From positions 940,001 to 1,004,000 of the forward strand of contig NW_027506873.1 in NCBI RefSeq assembly GCF_052324685.1: a stretch of DNA of 64,000 nt. The letters are read 5' to 3'. The DNA is from Brachyhypopomus gauderio. Lineage: Eukaryota; Chordata; Actinopteri; Gymnotiformes; Hypopomidae. The notes beneath the pieces were generated by a model that was not told where the DNA came from, ran no database searches, and was given only the letters and a program-made list of their open reading frames with translations. A program made the position numbers and the translations under genes. Shown here in pieces: positions 25,754 through 38,289 of this stretch (its first letter is position 1; every line of letters begins with the position of its first letter).

Positions 25754-26516
25754 CAATGCTCCTGCAGAACAAAAGTTGCAGAACTCCGTTCTGAGGGTCC
25801 TTGTCCATACCAGACTATGGGATCATTTAATTTCAATATTCAAACCCTTACATTGGTTGCTCATTTAGCTCCATATACAATATAAAGCACTTCTGTTGGT
25901 TTTTAAAGTTTTACATGATTAGGCGCCTTCTTGTGTTGCTGCTCTCCTTCACCCACCTTCATTTATGCTCTTCCCCGATTTCACCCTTACCCTAGGCCCT
26001 AGGCCCTTGTCTTACCCTAAGCCCTAGGCCCTTGTCTTACCCTAGGCCCTAGGCCCTTGTCTTACCCTAGGCCCTTGTCTTACCCTAGGCCCTAGGCCCT
26101 TGTCTTACCCTAGGCCCTGTGCCCTTGTCTTACCCTAGGCCCTGTGCCCTTGTCTTACCCTAGGCCCTAGGCCCTTGTCTTACCCTAGGCCCTAGGCCCT
26201 TGTCTTACCCTAGGCCCTGTGCCGTGGCACACAGGGCTCGTGTACGAGGTGCTCTGGAACACTATCACACCTCACCTGCACAACTGTACATCCCCCATAT
26301 TTTAAAAGGCTGCTGAATCCCCACCTGTTTCAGCTTGGGTTCGCAGCTGGGTTTTGACTTTGTCAAATTTTCATTTTGTTATGAGAAATCTATTGTACTG
26401 CATTCATTTCTTAATATGTATTGTTATTTTATATTACAATTATTTCTTCACCTTTATTTTATGTGCAGTGGCCCTGGGTATCACTGACAAATAATATAAA
26501 TGTTTATTATTATTCA
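25754..26516 (+). mobile_element. LINE 3' tail with internal minisatellite
   Basis: Decayed C-terminal ORF2 sequence ('cagaactccgttctgagggt', a hallmark-like LINE tail) leads to a 3' end with 'gtgcagtggccctgggtatc' and a short (ATT)n tail near 26508. Most of it is interrupted by the minisatellite at 25982-26222. 5'-truncated and inactive. Confidence 0.65.
25982..26222 (+). repeat. Minisatellite of 'taccctaggccctaggccct' units
   Basis: About nine units of 24-32 bp combine taccctaggccc, optional taggccc or tgtgccc, and ttgtct. The TTACCCTA core resembles a telomere-strand motif, but the unit as a whole is not telomeric. Confidence 0.9.
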
Positions 26517-28499
26517 TGTGTCTCTTTTTACTACTTCTCAGGACAGGAGTAAGTTGCAAGTCAGACAACTTCACACTTTAATGAACTTGATTAAATTACT
26601 CTGTTTAGACTCTATACGTTGGGCAAGTCTTAAAGTTTGTTAAGGAACAATGTAGAAGACAGCCCTGCACCGCAGTTACGATATATAGTAGCCTATATTA
26701 GTATTGCTGCTCAGTTTCTTCACATGAGAACGTATACACAGACAGCCCTTTGACAGGGATTAATTTACATATTTATCTGATATAATTTAAATCCCCTTCC
26801 AGAAAGTTTAATCACGAGTCAAAGTTCCGCCCTGATCTCACTAGTGACACATTCATACGTCAGAATTAACTTTCCATGTTCTCTTCATGCTCTCGTGGTT
26901 TCCTAGTGTATAAAAGCACGAAAATAAACTAATTGATGACTGGAGGATATATTTTAAAATGACTGATTATTGGAGGATATATTAAAATTCTCAATATTTA
27001 CTTTTGGAGCTCTAAGAACGAATGCTTAGAAGATCAATTTAATCTAAAAAGAAAGTTATTCTAAAAAAAATAAAAAGTTAATTGCTCAGTTAATCTAAAA
27101 AGAAATAAAACATAAGGAATATACAAATATATTCCTTATATTTTAATATATACAAATATATTCAAATATTTTAGCTAAATAACAAACACATACTCACTGT
27201 TAATCAATTATGCATTCAAGCAATTGTTTACTTAGTGTGCACATACATTTTATTTAAGTTCACGATGCTCTGAGAACGTGCTAGTAGCATTTTGGTGGTT
27301 ACAAGGAAGAGGAGGGGTTTGGCTGACAGGGCTTGCGGCTGGGTAGAAGAGATGAGATAGGAGGAGTTTCACTACTTGCGCTTGTCCGAAATGTTGGTCA
27401 GAAGAGAAGCAGCAGCTATATTTCACATTTGCTGTGGTGTTTGAGATTTGAGACACAAAACTAACTGAAAGGTAAGTTACCTGCAGGATGCTTTCATCTC
27501 CGCTCATGTAAGCTAATCATTGCAGCTGTGGCCACAGTCTTGTCTTAATCTTACTCTTAACACCTCAACTTCCCGTTTCATATGGTTCATTTGAGTAGTT
27601 AGAAATAGCGACAAGTTTCAGCAGCAGCAACTATTTGATCGGCATTACAGCTTGCACAGTAACACTAATGCAAACGTCGGAGTTACTTCCAGGTCTGCTA
27701 AATGATCATGTCGTTCACCAAGCATGCAATATGTTTAAACTGCAGATTTCTGTAGTGAAATGGGACGTTACCATGGCGCAGTACTAAACTCCAGGAAGGA
27801 AATCGTATCTGATTGAATGTAGGCAATGGAGAGAAAAAACACAACGGGTGGAATTCTTTTAGGTGGTTATGGAGGGACAATACGCGTAACCTTTACAAGT
27901 GCATTAAGCGTTCATCACTGTGTAATTTCTGATTAATTAAAAAGCAGAAACTGTTGAATTTGCTGTTTAAGTGGTGTTACAACGTTTACTGCGTGCCAAA
28001 GACCCTCTCGGGAATAGAAGAGGGAACGTTTGACCTCGTGAGTTATTTGATATTATGAACTGATGCTGATTTCTTTTACTTCATTGTTAACTGACGTAAC
28101 CGCCCATATTTGTTTGTAATGTCAAAGGAATCTGAGGAGCCTTTGTTTACCAAGCAAATATTATTTGCATTCAAAGTCGCTTGAAAATAGTTGCCTTTCG
28201 CTTTCGCGAGATGAAAATATGACGTTATTCGTTTTTAATTGATGCCATCAAAACCTGTTCAACAGAGGTTGGAACCTGAGGCAGGACTTTCTATCAAGAA
28301 ACGTGTGAAAAAAATACACACTGTAGGTGGAGAAAACGGACGTTATTCCCGAAACGTATGCAAATAGCAGTCGATGTAACAGTCTCTAAATCTCAAAGAA
28401 ATATAGGTAAAATATAGGTAAAACGTGGTTTGTGGTACCACAACTGGTATGATGTTTCTTGGCGAATGTTTGCTGTTTGCTGTAGTTTCTAGCTACAAT
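26517..28499. other. Intergenic region upstream of tor4a
   Basis: AT-rich, without a recognisable coding exon apart from the candidate first exon at about 27340-27471. A TATA-like 'tgtataaaagcacg' occurs near 26909 with no obvious gene after it. Confidence 0.4.
27340..27471 (+). promoter_or_regulatory. Possible non-coding first exon and promoter of tor4a
   Basis: GC-richer than its surroundings, this stretch ends in a strong donor (GAAAG|GTAAGT at 27471/27472). The tor4a coding exon starts with an acceptor directly before the ATG, so an upstream untranslated exon is needed, and this is the best candidate I see between brap and tor4a. No transcript evidence is available. If right, the intron to copy 1 is 11.5 kb. 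Confidence 0.3.
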
Positions 28500-29420
28500 G
28501 GTGTGTCAGTAAATGAGAATATCATCAAAACGTAATTCAGTACAAAAAGTGAAACGCATATATTATAGATTCACGAGTGATCTATTTCAAGTGTATATTT
28601 CTGTTAATGTTGATTATTACTTACAACCAATGAAAACCCAAAAGTCATTATTTCAGAAAATATTACATAAGACCAACTGAAAAAATAATTTTGAATTCAG
28701 AAATGTTGGCCTACTGAAACGCATGTATGGTAAATGCACTCAGTACTTGATCTGAGCTCCTCAGTGTGGAGTGGCATGAAGGCGATCAGTCTGTGGCACT
28801 GCTGAGGTGTAATGGAAGCCCTTTGATAGCAGCATTCAGCTCGTCTGCATTGTTTGGTCTGGTGTCTCATCTTCCTCTTGACTATACCTTCCTCTTGTCA
28901 AGTTTGCTGGCCAAACAGGCACAGTGATACTGTGGTTATTAAACCAGGTATTGGAACATTTGGCAGTGTGGACCAATTTGGCAGTTCCAGCCAATCCTGC
29001 TGGAATATGAAAATTCCATCTCCAAAAAGCTTGTCAGCAGAGGGAAGCATGAAATGCTCTAATATTTCCTGGTAGACCGCTGTGCTGACTTTGATCTTGA
29101 TATAACACAGTGGACCTACATCAGCAGATGACGAGGCTCCCCAAACCATCACTGATTGTGGAAACTTCACACTAGACCTCAAGCTGTCGGCCTGTGTGCC
29201 TCTCCACTCTTCCTCCAGACTCTGAGACCTTGATTTTCAAATGTAATGCAAAATTTACTTTCATCTGAAAACTAGAGATGGGTCCGATCCAATACAATAT
29301 CGGTATCGGGGCCGATATTGACGTAATTTCACGTATCGATTATCAGGCGAATGGGGCCGATCCACTTACCGATCCATTTTCCAGTCGGCAGCTTGAGCTG
29401 GACTATAAACGCGCCGTAAC

Positions 29421-30623
29421 TAGGGTTGCAGCGGTAACCGGTTTCACGGTATACCACGGTATTAAAATGCACGGTTATCATATCGTGTGCGTTTGCTTAT
29501 TACCGGTAAAAAGCAAGCCAGCGGAGAAACTGACCCGCGCATGCGCAACTCCGCTCCGGTTCAGCTACTCAGCACACAGCGGTGAGAATGGCAGAAAGTG
29601 CATCAGACTTAACAAATTTTTTAACAAAAAAAAAGCTAAACTAAAATCAGCGGCGAAAATGACGTAATCGCGCGCTGTCGATTCGCGAGGTCGTACACCT
29701 CTCGAATTTTGTAACTTTGCGCGCGCTGCGCCTCAGCGCAATGAACAAAGTCATGTTTGCAGGGTTCATACACCTTTATAAGGTGGAATTAAAGTACTTG
29801 TACGTAACTTTAAAGGTCCGTTTCAATATTTCCCAGCACCTTAAACTTAATTAAGTTAAATATTTATACATATACTCGAAATAATTCGCTTTTTAAATCA
29901 CATTATTTAATGGTTGTTTATTTCCAAAACGCCCAATCTTAACGTCTTCACGTTCTCTCATGTTTCGTCCTGTAATTACAAGAGGCTCGTATTTGTTAAC
30001 GTAATACAAAAGAACTGCGGAGTCGCGAGCTACGGTCACTAGTGAAAGTATAAACCAGCTTTTTAAGGTCCTTGCTTTCACTGGATGTGAAAGACGCCAT
30101 TAATTTACATGCGTTCATTTTCAAATTCTAACGTGCCTGTTTTTGATATGTTAAAACCAGACTCGGTGTGAAAGCCTTAAAATAGAAATCTCTATTGTGA
30201 GGATCATGTCAGAAATAAATCCTCTCTTTCTGCAGTATCTGGTTATATTCTAACTTGGAAGTACAACGGATGTTTACAACAGTTGTTGATCAGACAGTGA
30301 CCCAGGCTGAGTTTATCAGATATTAAATAATTTAAACTTAAATCATGGATTTCAGTACAATTATTTAGGTTTCTCTAATTTTGCAGTATTTATATAAACA
30401 TGTGTACAGCTTATTTTTTTAAAGGACACATTTTGTATACAATAGTTCCAGGTTTCTACAATAAATAGTTAATTGAACAAAAATAACTTGTTGTATTTTC
30501 TTTAAGGGTCAGTGTATCTTTTAATAATATACAAACTAACTGTGATACCGTGATAACCGTGATACCGCGGTATTTTCTGAGACGGTTATCATACCGTGAA
30601 AATCTCATACCGTTGCAACCCTA
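29421..30623. mobile_element. hAT element nested in the larger hAT
   Basis: The ends TAGGGTTGCAGCGGTAACCG and GTTGCAACCCTA are inverted, with 'ggtat'-type subrepeats. The flanks gccgtaac (29413-29420) and gccataac (30624-30631) match at 7 of 8 positions. A short frame near 29590-29665 may be the start of a lost transposase. Near 29760 a second motif 'gcagggttcatacacc' suggests a fragment of another hAT. Confidence 0.85.
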
Positions 30624-30867
30624 GCCATAACGTTAACGCGAAACACACCAGTGATCCGGATTCCACAGTTTACCTTCAACCCCCAGCAGCTTCAGTCTGC
30701 AGCTGGCTGAAAAATATCCGTGATGATTAACTAAAACAGTGATTCTCAACAGGTGGGTCGCGGACAGCTTGTAAAAAAAATTAATGGTCTACTCTTTTGT
30801 ACTCGTCTTTTGTCTTGAAAAAAAAAATACTATGGGTCCAGGGTTCTGGACCCATAGTATTGTTAAC

Positions 30868-30955
30868 CTTGTAAACCCTGTAAAGCTGCTTTGCGACAAC
30901 TTGAGTTGTTAAAAGCGCTATACAAATAAACTTTGATTGATTGAAAAAAGACAGA
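30868..30955 (+). mobile_element. LINE 3' tail fragment
   Basis: Short stretch with 'aaagctgctttgcgacaact' and 'aaaagcgctatacaaataaa', a typical 3' end of fish LINEs. It follows a small palindrome around 'gggtccagggttctggaccc' (about 30834-30856). Confidence 0.6.
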
Positions 30956-31673
30956 GGCACATGCCAGGGCTCCAGATTGCGACTAAAATGGTTGCAATCG
31001 CGACCATAAATATTAATTTGCCAGTAATATAATTATTTCACTCGACAGTGGCGACGTGATACAACAGCATTATTTTTATTTTTTTTGGAAAATTTGTCAT
31101 TGGAAAAATATGCACCATTTTCTTTGAGTTTGTATGTTAAGTTAATCGATATGCTGTAGATCCACTCACGTGTTCGTCTCTGCCCATCAACAAAGGCGGG
31201 AATCCGATCACGTGACTCGTGAAGCAGCAGAGCTGAAACTTCAGCACTAAGCGTTAGCTTGTTGAAAATAGTGAAGACAAAAATATCAGACTATTTCACA
31301 CAGTCTACATCTCTGTGGGACCTGAAGAGGACACACTCCTTTATAACTCTACATAGTTTAAAGTTAATTTTAATGGTATCAAAAGTAACTCGTATGCATA
31401 CTAGAAGACTTCAGTCAAGTTTTTTTGTGACTTTTATTTATAGAAATTTTCAGTTATTGTACAAAAACTGTTTAAATCCAAACTAACTGTGACATTGTAA
31501 GGTATTGATACAAACTAAACAATATCACAGAACAAACCAAAAAAAGAATAACAACCCCCCTCAACCTATAAATCCTCACAAACTTGCGTGTGGTTGCCGG
31601 TTTGTTCACAGATGGGCAAACATACCAATTGTACACCAACACATGGACATAGACATGCACCTGTATAAAAGCG

Positions 31674-31710
<37 letters not shown>

Positions 31711-32099
31711 CAAATGCATATTAGCAAAAGTCCGGTATGTAAGGAAATGACTGATACAAAATAAGTAAATAAATCGACAGAATGTAACCAATACACACAC
31801 ATTCTCAGGATTCAGAGACAACAGGCACTCCCACACAGACAAGGGAAGAAATAATACCAATAAAATGGATATAAATAAAAGAAATTAAAGGAATAGAAGG
31901 AATACAATTATACACGCACTCACAAATGAATAAATAATTTCAAATTAAAGAGAAAAATAAACAAATAAATACAAATTAAATAAAAACAATTAGCCTCTCC
32001 TGCGTTTACTCTGGCACAATGATGCACCCATCAATATATTTGAGAACGGGTAACCAGGTTTCTTTAAATTTCTGCAGAGAACCTAATCTATAAGTGTAA

Positions 32100-32544
32100 A
32101 ATGATTGTAAAAATACCAGGGTTCACGTGTTTTTATTTCGTCACAAAAGGCTTCTAACATGGGCACAGGGTAGGCTATCAAATGACAAGAGTTTACAACT
32201 TCATCTTCATCCTTTTCAGCCCTGGCGCGAATGTTATCCTCACACGTCCCTGGATTCACCAGTTAGAACTACAGAGACACTATAAAAAAAATTTTGTTTA
32301 TTTTATGTCACCGTTAACTACATTGAAATCAATGATTAACAAATCATTGAAATTGCCGATTTCGGAAGTGCTCTGTTTGAGTCAATATGATAATTAATTT
32401 ATATATATAAAATATCTCCCGATTTCCCCCCCCCCCCCCCCCCCCCCAAGAAAAAAGTCCTCGGATCTACATGATTCGCATAGGTTACCCATTTCAACTT
32501 CAAAACGGCGAATTTCGCAGAAAGGTGACAGATTTTCATGCCTG
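32100..32544 (-). mobile_element. Second copy of the CAGGCATG element, inside the L1
   Basis: On minus it starts CAGGCATGAAAATCTGTCAC and follows the element at 2559-3863 closely, including the homopolymer run (C on plus, about 32426-32447), the 'cacttccgaaatcggcaatt' block and the part matching 3228-3440. It lacks about 430 bp present in the first copy, and its other terminus is missing. It replaced part of the L1 ORF2 C-terminal region. Confidence 0.8.
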
Positions 32545-33508
32545 CAAGCGCCAGACCTACCCAGAAACATTCTCGCATTCTAGCATTAGTGAGATGTAGC
32601 CTATGTAGTACCTTAAATTGTAGCAGGCTGTGTCTAGCACAAATGGAGGATGTGTGCACCCTATCTAGAATGAGATCCCACTGCCCGTCTGAGATGGACA
32701 CCGCCAAGTCCTGCTCCCATGAGCACCTAAGGACATCCGAGCAACCAGTATCTGAAGAACAGACAATGGTGTAAATGGTAAATATCAACTTGGACTGAGG
32801 TGGGTCGAGAGCAAGAATTTGATCTACCTTGGATTCGGGTGGGCGGTTGAGAAAGTGGGGGACAGACGTGAGACAAAGTGTCTAATTTGAAAAAAAACGA
32901 AATAGGTGCTGGGCAGATCAAACTTCGCCTTCAATGCCGCAAATGACAGTCAATAGTTATAATACCTTTCTCTCCCCACATGCGAAAGGCAGAGTCGGTA
33001 GAAGAAGGGAGAAACTGATGATTGTGGAGAATAGGCATACGGACTGCATTGCTGTGTAAGCCTAAACACTTCCTGAACTGGAACCAGATCCTGATGGAAT
33101 CCCGGACAACCAGATTGGCCGGGAGCCATTTAGTAGGAACGGGAAGCTGGGAACAAATTATGGAGTTAAGGGAATATTGAGATGAGGACAGTTCAAGTTG
33201 TGTCCACAGTGGACAGTCAATGGAAGACCCACCCCCACTTCAATAGATTAATTTATGTATATTGCAAGCCCAATAGTAATGCCGAAAATTAGGTAAGGCC
33301 AGTCCCCCATCAGTCTTCCGAAGTTGAAGTGATGCCCTTTTCAGACGGGCAGGTTTGTTACACCAAATAAATCGAGTCAGTGCACTATCAAGTTTATTAA
33401 AATGCTTTGTTAATTAAGATAGGGATATGCTGAAACGGGTATAAGAATTTTGGTAGCATGTTCATTTTAATTTAAATAATATGGCCAAACAGTGATAAGG
33501 GTAATGAT

Positions 33509-33933
33509 TAGGGATGCACCGAAAATTCGGCCACCGAAAATTTTCGGTCGAAATGGCTTAAATTTGCATTTTCGGTTTTCGGCCGAAATACTTTCATCAC
33601 CGAAACAACACGGCCGAAACAATGTGCTGTGATGACGCAAGCAAAAATCGCCACCTGCACGCGCTTATTTGGATAAAGCTAGCAAAAAAGTTTTCCAGTG
33701 ATGGCGCCGAGGCAAAAGACATTACACCAAAAATTATGAAACTCGTTGCCTTAGACGATCAGCCGTTCTCTGTCGTAGGGATTTCGTAGGCTAATAGAGC
33801 ACATTGAGCCCCGTTATGTTTTGCCGAGCAGACGACATTTCTCAGAAGTGTGTTTACCCGAGCTTTTCGGCCTTGGTTTCCTCATTTTCGGTTTTCGGTT
33901 TCGGCTAAGAATTTTCATTTCGGTGCATCCCTA
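33509..33933. mobile_element. Small hAT element inside the L1
   Basis: 425 bp with ends TAGGGATGCACCGAAAATTC and TTTCGGTGCATCCCTA and a perfect 8 bp duplication gtaatgat (33501-33508, 33934-33941). The interior is rich in 'ttttcggttttcggccgaaa' repeats. Non-autonomous. The first 14 bases match those of the hAT at 888. Confidence 0.95.
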
Positions 33934-35583
33934 GTAATGATGTCCATCTATCCAAGTCTGATATAGTTTTGTCAAGCAGAGGAATAAAAATGTCTCCCAG
34001 TAAATCATTAAATGAGTGCGTAAATGTAATGCCCAAATATCTAAATTTTCTATGAGTGACCCTAAAAGGAAAGGAGGATAAGGGAAGCGACTGAGCAGCT
34101 GAATTGACCAAAAATAACTCACTTTTCTGGAGATTCAATTTATAACCGGACACATTACACATAATTGTTGAAGAATAGCCAGTACTGAAGGAAGGGAGGC
34201 GCTGGGGTTAGAAATGTATAAAAGATCATCAGTATATAAACAGAGTTTATGAACAGAATTGAAGCGCGAGATTCCTTCAAAACCCTGATGTTCATACAGC
34301 CATATAGCCAGGGGTTCCAACTGCAAATTGAACAGCAAAGGTGAAAGAGGACAGCCCTGACGTTTTCCACGCTGGAGAGGAAAGGAGGGATAGTGCCGTT
34401 AGAAAGAACAGAAGCGGTTGGAGCCGAATACAAAAGACGGATCCAAGAGATAAACCTAAGGCAGCAGCCAAATTTTTCCAAAGCTAAAAACAAATAGTGC
34501 CATTCCACCCTATCAAAGGCCTTCTCTGCTTCGAGAGAGATGATAACCTCTGGAGAGTCAGAAGGATGAGAGTATAAAATATGCATGTCTATCCTGCATG
34601 TCTATCCTGCATGAAACCAGTTTGATCCTGAGCAATTAAGTCAGGTAGAATCCGCTGAAGACGAGAGGCAAGAACCTTGGCCAGGATCTTAAAATCCACG
34701 CTAAGAAGAGATATCGGTCTGTAGCTAGTGTAGAGGGTGGGGTTTTTGTCCTTTTTGAGTAGAAGTGAAATGGTGACATGAGACATGGATGTGGGTAGAA
34801 GACCAATGAGAAGTGAGTCATTATATACCCTTGCCAAAACAGGAGTGAGAAAAGAGGAAAATTCTTTATAAAATTCTATTGTAAACCCATCTGGGCCAGG
34901 GGATTTACCAGAATTCAAAGACTTTTGGAGTAGTGATGTGGGAACCCATGTCGTCAATTTGGGAAGGCGAAGCCTGGGGAAATGGCAAAGAATCAAAAAT
35001 AGTGGGAGCTCTGAGTAAGAGGACGTGACTCTGAAGCATACAGGTTAGTGTAGAAGTCTGTGAAAATTTGGTTAACTAACTTAGGGTCAGAAACCACATC
35101 ACCAGAGGGAGATCTGATTCTAGGAATCAATCTAGAAGCTCCATTGGACCAAACCTGATGGGCAAGAAGCTTCCCAGCCTTGTCACCCTGTTCATAAAAG
35201 CGTAGCTTGGACTGTCTTAATTGTACTTCAACCTTCCGGGTCATTAAACCCTCGACTCTTGAGTGAAGACGCCGTTTATAAAGCGAGGGAGACGCATACC
35301 GCATAATCAGTCTCCAGTTTACGCAGTTCCTCCAAAATCTCTGACAATCTCAGTCTCTCAGTCCTCCGTGAGTGAGAGACAAATGAAATAATTTGACCAC
35401 GAATATATGCTTTAAAGGCCTCCCAAAGAGAGTGGATGTTGACCTTGGGGGAGTCGTTACATGAGAAATAAAGATCTATACGAGGGATGATGTATACTTT
35501 TTAAAGTCGTTATCAGATAACATGTATGAGCAGAATTTCCAGTGCTTGTGGTCAGGTCTGCTAATAGGAACACATAAGTAAAT

Positions 35584-36011
35584 CAGGGTACCCGTGGGTC
35601 CTTAAAAAGTCTTAAAATGTCTTAAATTTAGTTTTCCATATTCAAGGCCTAAAATGTCTTAAAATGTCTGGAATTTTATGAGGGGAGGCATTAAATTATT
35701 ATAAGTGTGTGTTGTTCAGTTGTTCTGGCGCGATGTGAACTTTGCCGAATCTAGCGCTAGGACCATGCAGAAAATAACCGCTCCAGGGTCCTAGTGCTAG
35801 ATTCCTAGCGTTGGCGTATACGGCCTCAACAACGTATGTCAACAACTCTCCCCCGTCAACAATTCTCGTTCGCGCCCCCCCCCCCCCCCCCCCCCGTCAA
35901 CGATGTGGAACACACCTGCATCCACAGTAATAGTATTATTTTTTCTTGTGAGAGGTATTAAAAAGGTCTTAAGTCATTGAATTTGAGATTTTAAAATGTG
36001 CAGATACCCTG
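35584..36011. mobile_element. hAT-like MITE inside the L1 (CAGGGTACCCGT ends)
   Basis: 428 bp with ends CAGGGTACCCGTGGG and TGTGCAGATACCCTG and 'gtcttaaaatgtcttaaatt' subrepeats. A C run of about 20 lies at 35876-35895. The flanks gtaaat and gtcaat are similar but no exact 8 bp duplication remains. Confidence 0.75.
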
Positions 36012-38289
36012 GTCAATGGATGTGGGGGCTTGGTCAGAAACAATAATTGGGTGATAGGAGGATGAAGAGACATGTGAGAGCAATTTATTGTCCAATAGGA
36101 AAAAAAATCAACCCTGGAGTAGGTATGATGTACAGCTGAAAAAAAGGAAAAGGCTCTGTCTACCGGGTGACTGACTCTCCATGGATCGGACAGACCAAGT
36201 TGAGATGACTACTTTAAAACCCGATTGGAGAACTTGGACAAGACTGATTGCTTAGGGGAGGATCTATCTAGCCATATGTCCTGTACCAGATTAAAATCGC
36301 CCCCAATAACAATATGATGAGTATCTAAATTGAGAAGGCTAAAAGAATTTATCAAAAAAATTTGTATCGCCCCATGTGGGTGCATAGACACAAGCTAATG
36401 TCACCAAGAGGCCCTGCAGTATGCCAGTGACCACCACAAAATGACCGTTAGGGTCTAAGGTTAGGGTTAGTATAGTATAGTATAAAAATAGTATTCGCCG
36501 GTTCAAAGTTGATATTTTTCTGGATAATTAAGTCCCCCTTGCTCGAATTGAATATCTTGAATGAAAAATATGACCCATCCAGGGTTTTTTAATACGCTGG
36601 ATTTCTGAGGATTTAAGATGGGTTTCTTGTAAGAAGATTATATCGGCCTGTAGCTGTTGTAATTGAGAAAACACCATACCCAATTTCACTGTGTTGTTTA
36701 AACCATTGACATTCCAGGAGATCAAGTGCAAAGAGTTAGCTCTGGTCATAACATGGTTCTAAAGAGAAAGGTTCAATGCACAGGCAAGAGAGGAGATAAG
36801 GAGAGATAAAAAAAACCACAATATAAAAAATAAGAAGAAAATAAAGGGAGAGCATACCAACTAACATCACATACATACAGACCACACACAATCCCCACCC
36901 CATTATGGTCCACTGGGCTAAACGCTGAGGCCCTAAACTCCTCAGCACGCCTACGACTCGGCCTCCAGCACAAGCATTCACATTATAACAGAAACTGCGC
37001 CAGAAGGCACATTCATATATCCCCTAAATATTGAAAAAATAGAACAGTGTTGAAGCGAACGAACCCATCGGTAGGACAATACTGTGAATAATGGAACTCA
37101 AAGCAGTTCCAATGGATGCTGCAGCAATCCAGTAGCCACCAATCCTCCAAGCCGGTTTTAACAGTTATGCTGAGAAGTGACAGTTTGTCTGGATTTTAGA
37201 AAGTTCTCAGCTTCCGCGACAGAGTTAAATTTTTTCTCGCTACCGCTTGGTGATGAGACGAAAAGCCTAGCAGGAAACCGAAGTGCCGGTCGTTGACTGG
37301 ACTCGTACAAACGCCGCATCACATCTCTGTATTCGGCTGCTCCAGGATCTCCGGAGCATAATCCTCGTAGATTGCAACTGGATGGCCATGATACTGCAAA
37401 TTACCTCTTCTGGAGCGAGCTGCACAGATAATGTTATCCTTAATTTGGTAATAATGCAGCCTAATAATAACAGACCTTGGTCTGCCACCCTGTTGCGGCT
37501 TACTGACCAGAGACTGATGTGCTCTATTTGATGGTGGCGAGGAGAGCACATCACCCAAAACCTCCGATAAAAATTCGGAGAAAAAGGCAGTGGGGCGTGG
37601 ACCCTCCATAGATTCAGGCACACCAATTACACGGATATTATTGTGTCTGCTGCGGGACTCCAAGTCAGTGACTTTAGCTTGTAGTTTAACTTTAGCCTCT
37701 TTTAGCTACGCGCATACCACCTCCAGCGTCTGGACCTGTTCCAGCGAATTAGAGCTGATTTCTAGAGAAGAAATCTTTTGCCCGTGATCAGACACCGTGA
37801 GCTGCAATTGATCCATTTGGGTCTCCAGAACAGCGAGAGCAAGTGTGTGATCTGCACAAATAGCGCTGCGGTGTTCCTCCAGCAACTTAGTTAGCAGCAC
37901 AACGCTAACTTGTTGGTCAGGGGTGTCATGTACCACAGATTTGGCAGCTAGCTCCTCCTTTCCTTGTTTAACCGACTTGGAAGCCATTATCATATGAAAT
38001 ACGATGTCCAACGCGAGTAAGTACACGTTCAAAGAATATTGAGCAATAGAGACGTTCGGATCGGATGGGATTAAAGTGCAGGGGAAAAAAGTGCCGGAGA
38101 CCGAGTGTAAAGCGTTCCACTCATCTGCCATCTTGAAACCCCCCGACTTCAGTCAAGTTGGATTCACGATCGCATATTTGGAATTCTTTCTTCAATACCT
38201 TTAAGTTAAAAGTGCCAAAATATGCAAATTCTTATTTCTGGCAACCAAGACAAACATCAACAACTTTTTTTACGTCAGGACTAGATGTA

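Larger units (their letters stand above)
31423..38144 (-). mobile_element. L1/Tx1-type LINE, 5'-complete, with 15 bp target duplication
   Basis: The 15 bp duplication gacttcagtcaagtt flanks it (31408-31422, 38145-38159), and the plus strand starts with a T run, as expected for a minus-strand poly-A end. The 5' end reads GGGGGGTTTCAAGATGGCAG, then ORF1 from 38131 to about 37267 (MADEWNAL; NNIRVIGVPESMEGP). ORF2 starts at 36749: endonuclease LISWNVNGLNN, FLQETHL, VIGGDFN; reverse transcriptase SPGPDGFTIEFYKEF, YRPISLLSVDFKILAKVLA, EAEKAFDRVEWHYLF and YTDD in place of YADD. The C-terminal KFKETWLPVL reads near 32070. Frameshifts, stops and three inserted elements make it inactive. Confidence 0.9.

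Noticed and set aside
25982-26222. Interstitial telomere repeat
   Set aside because: The unit contains TTACCCTA but is 24-32 bp long and mostly other sequence; no (TTAGGG)n run is present.
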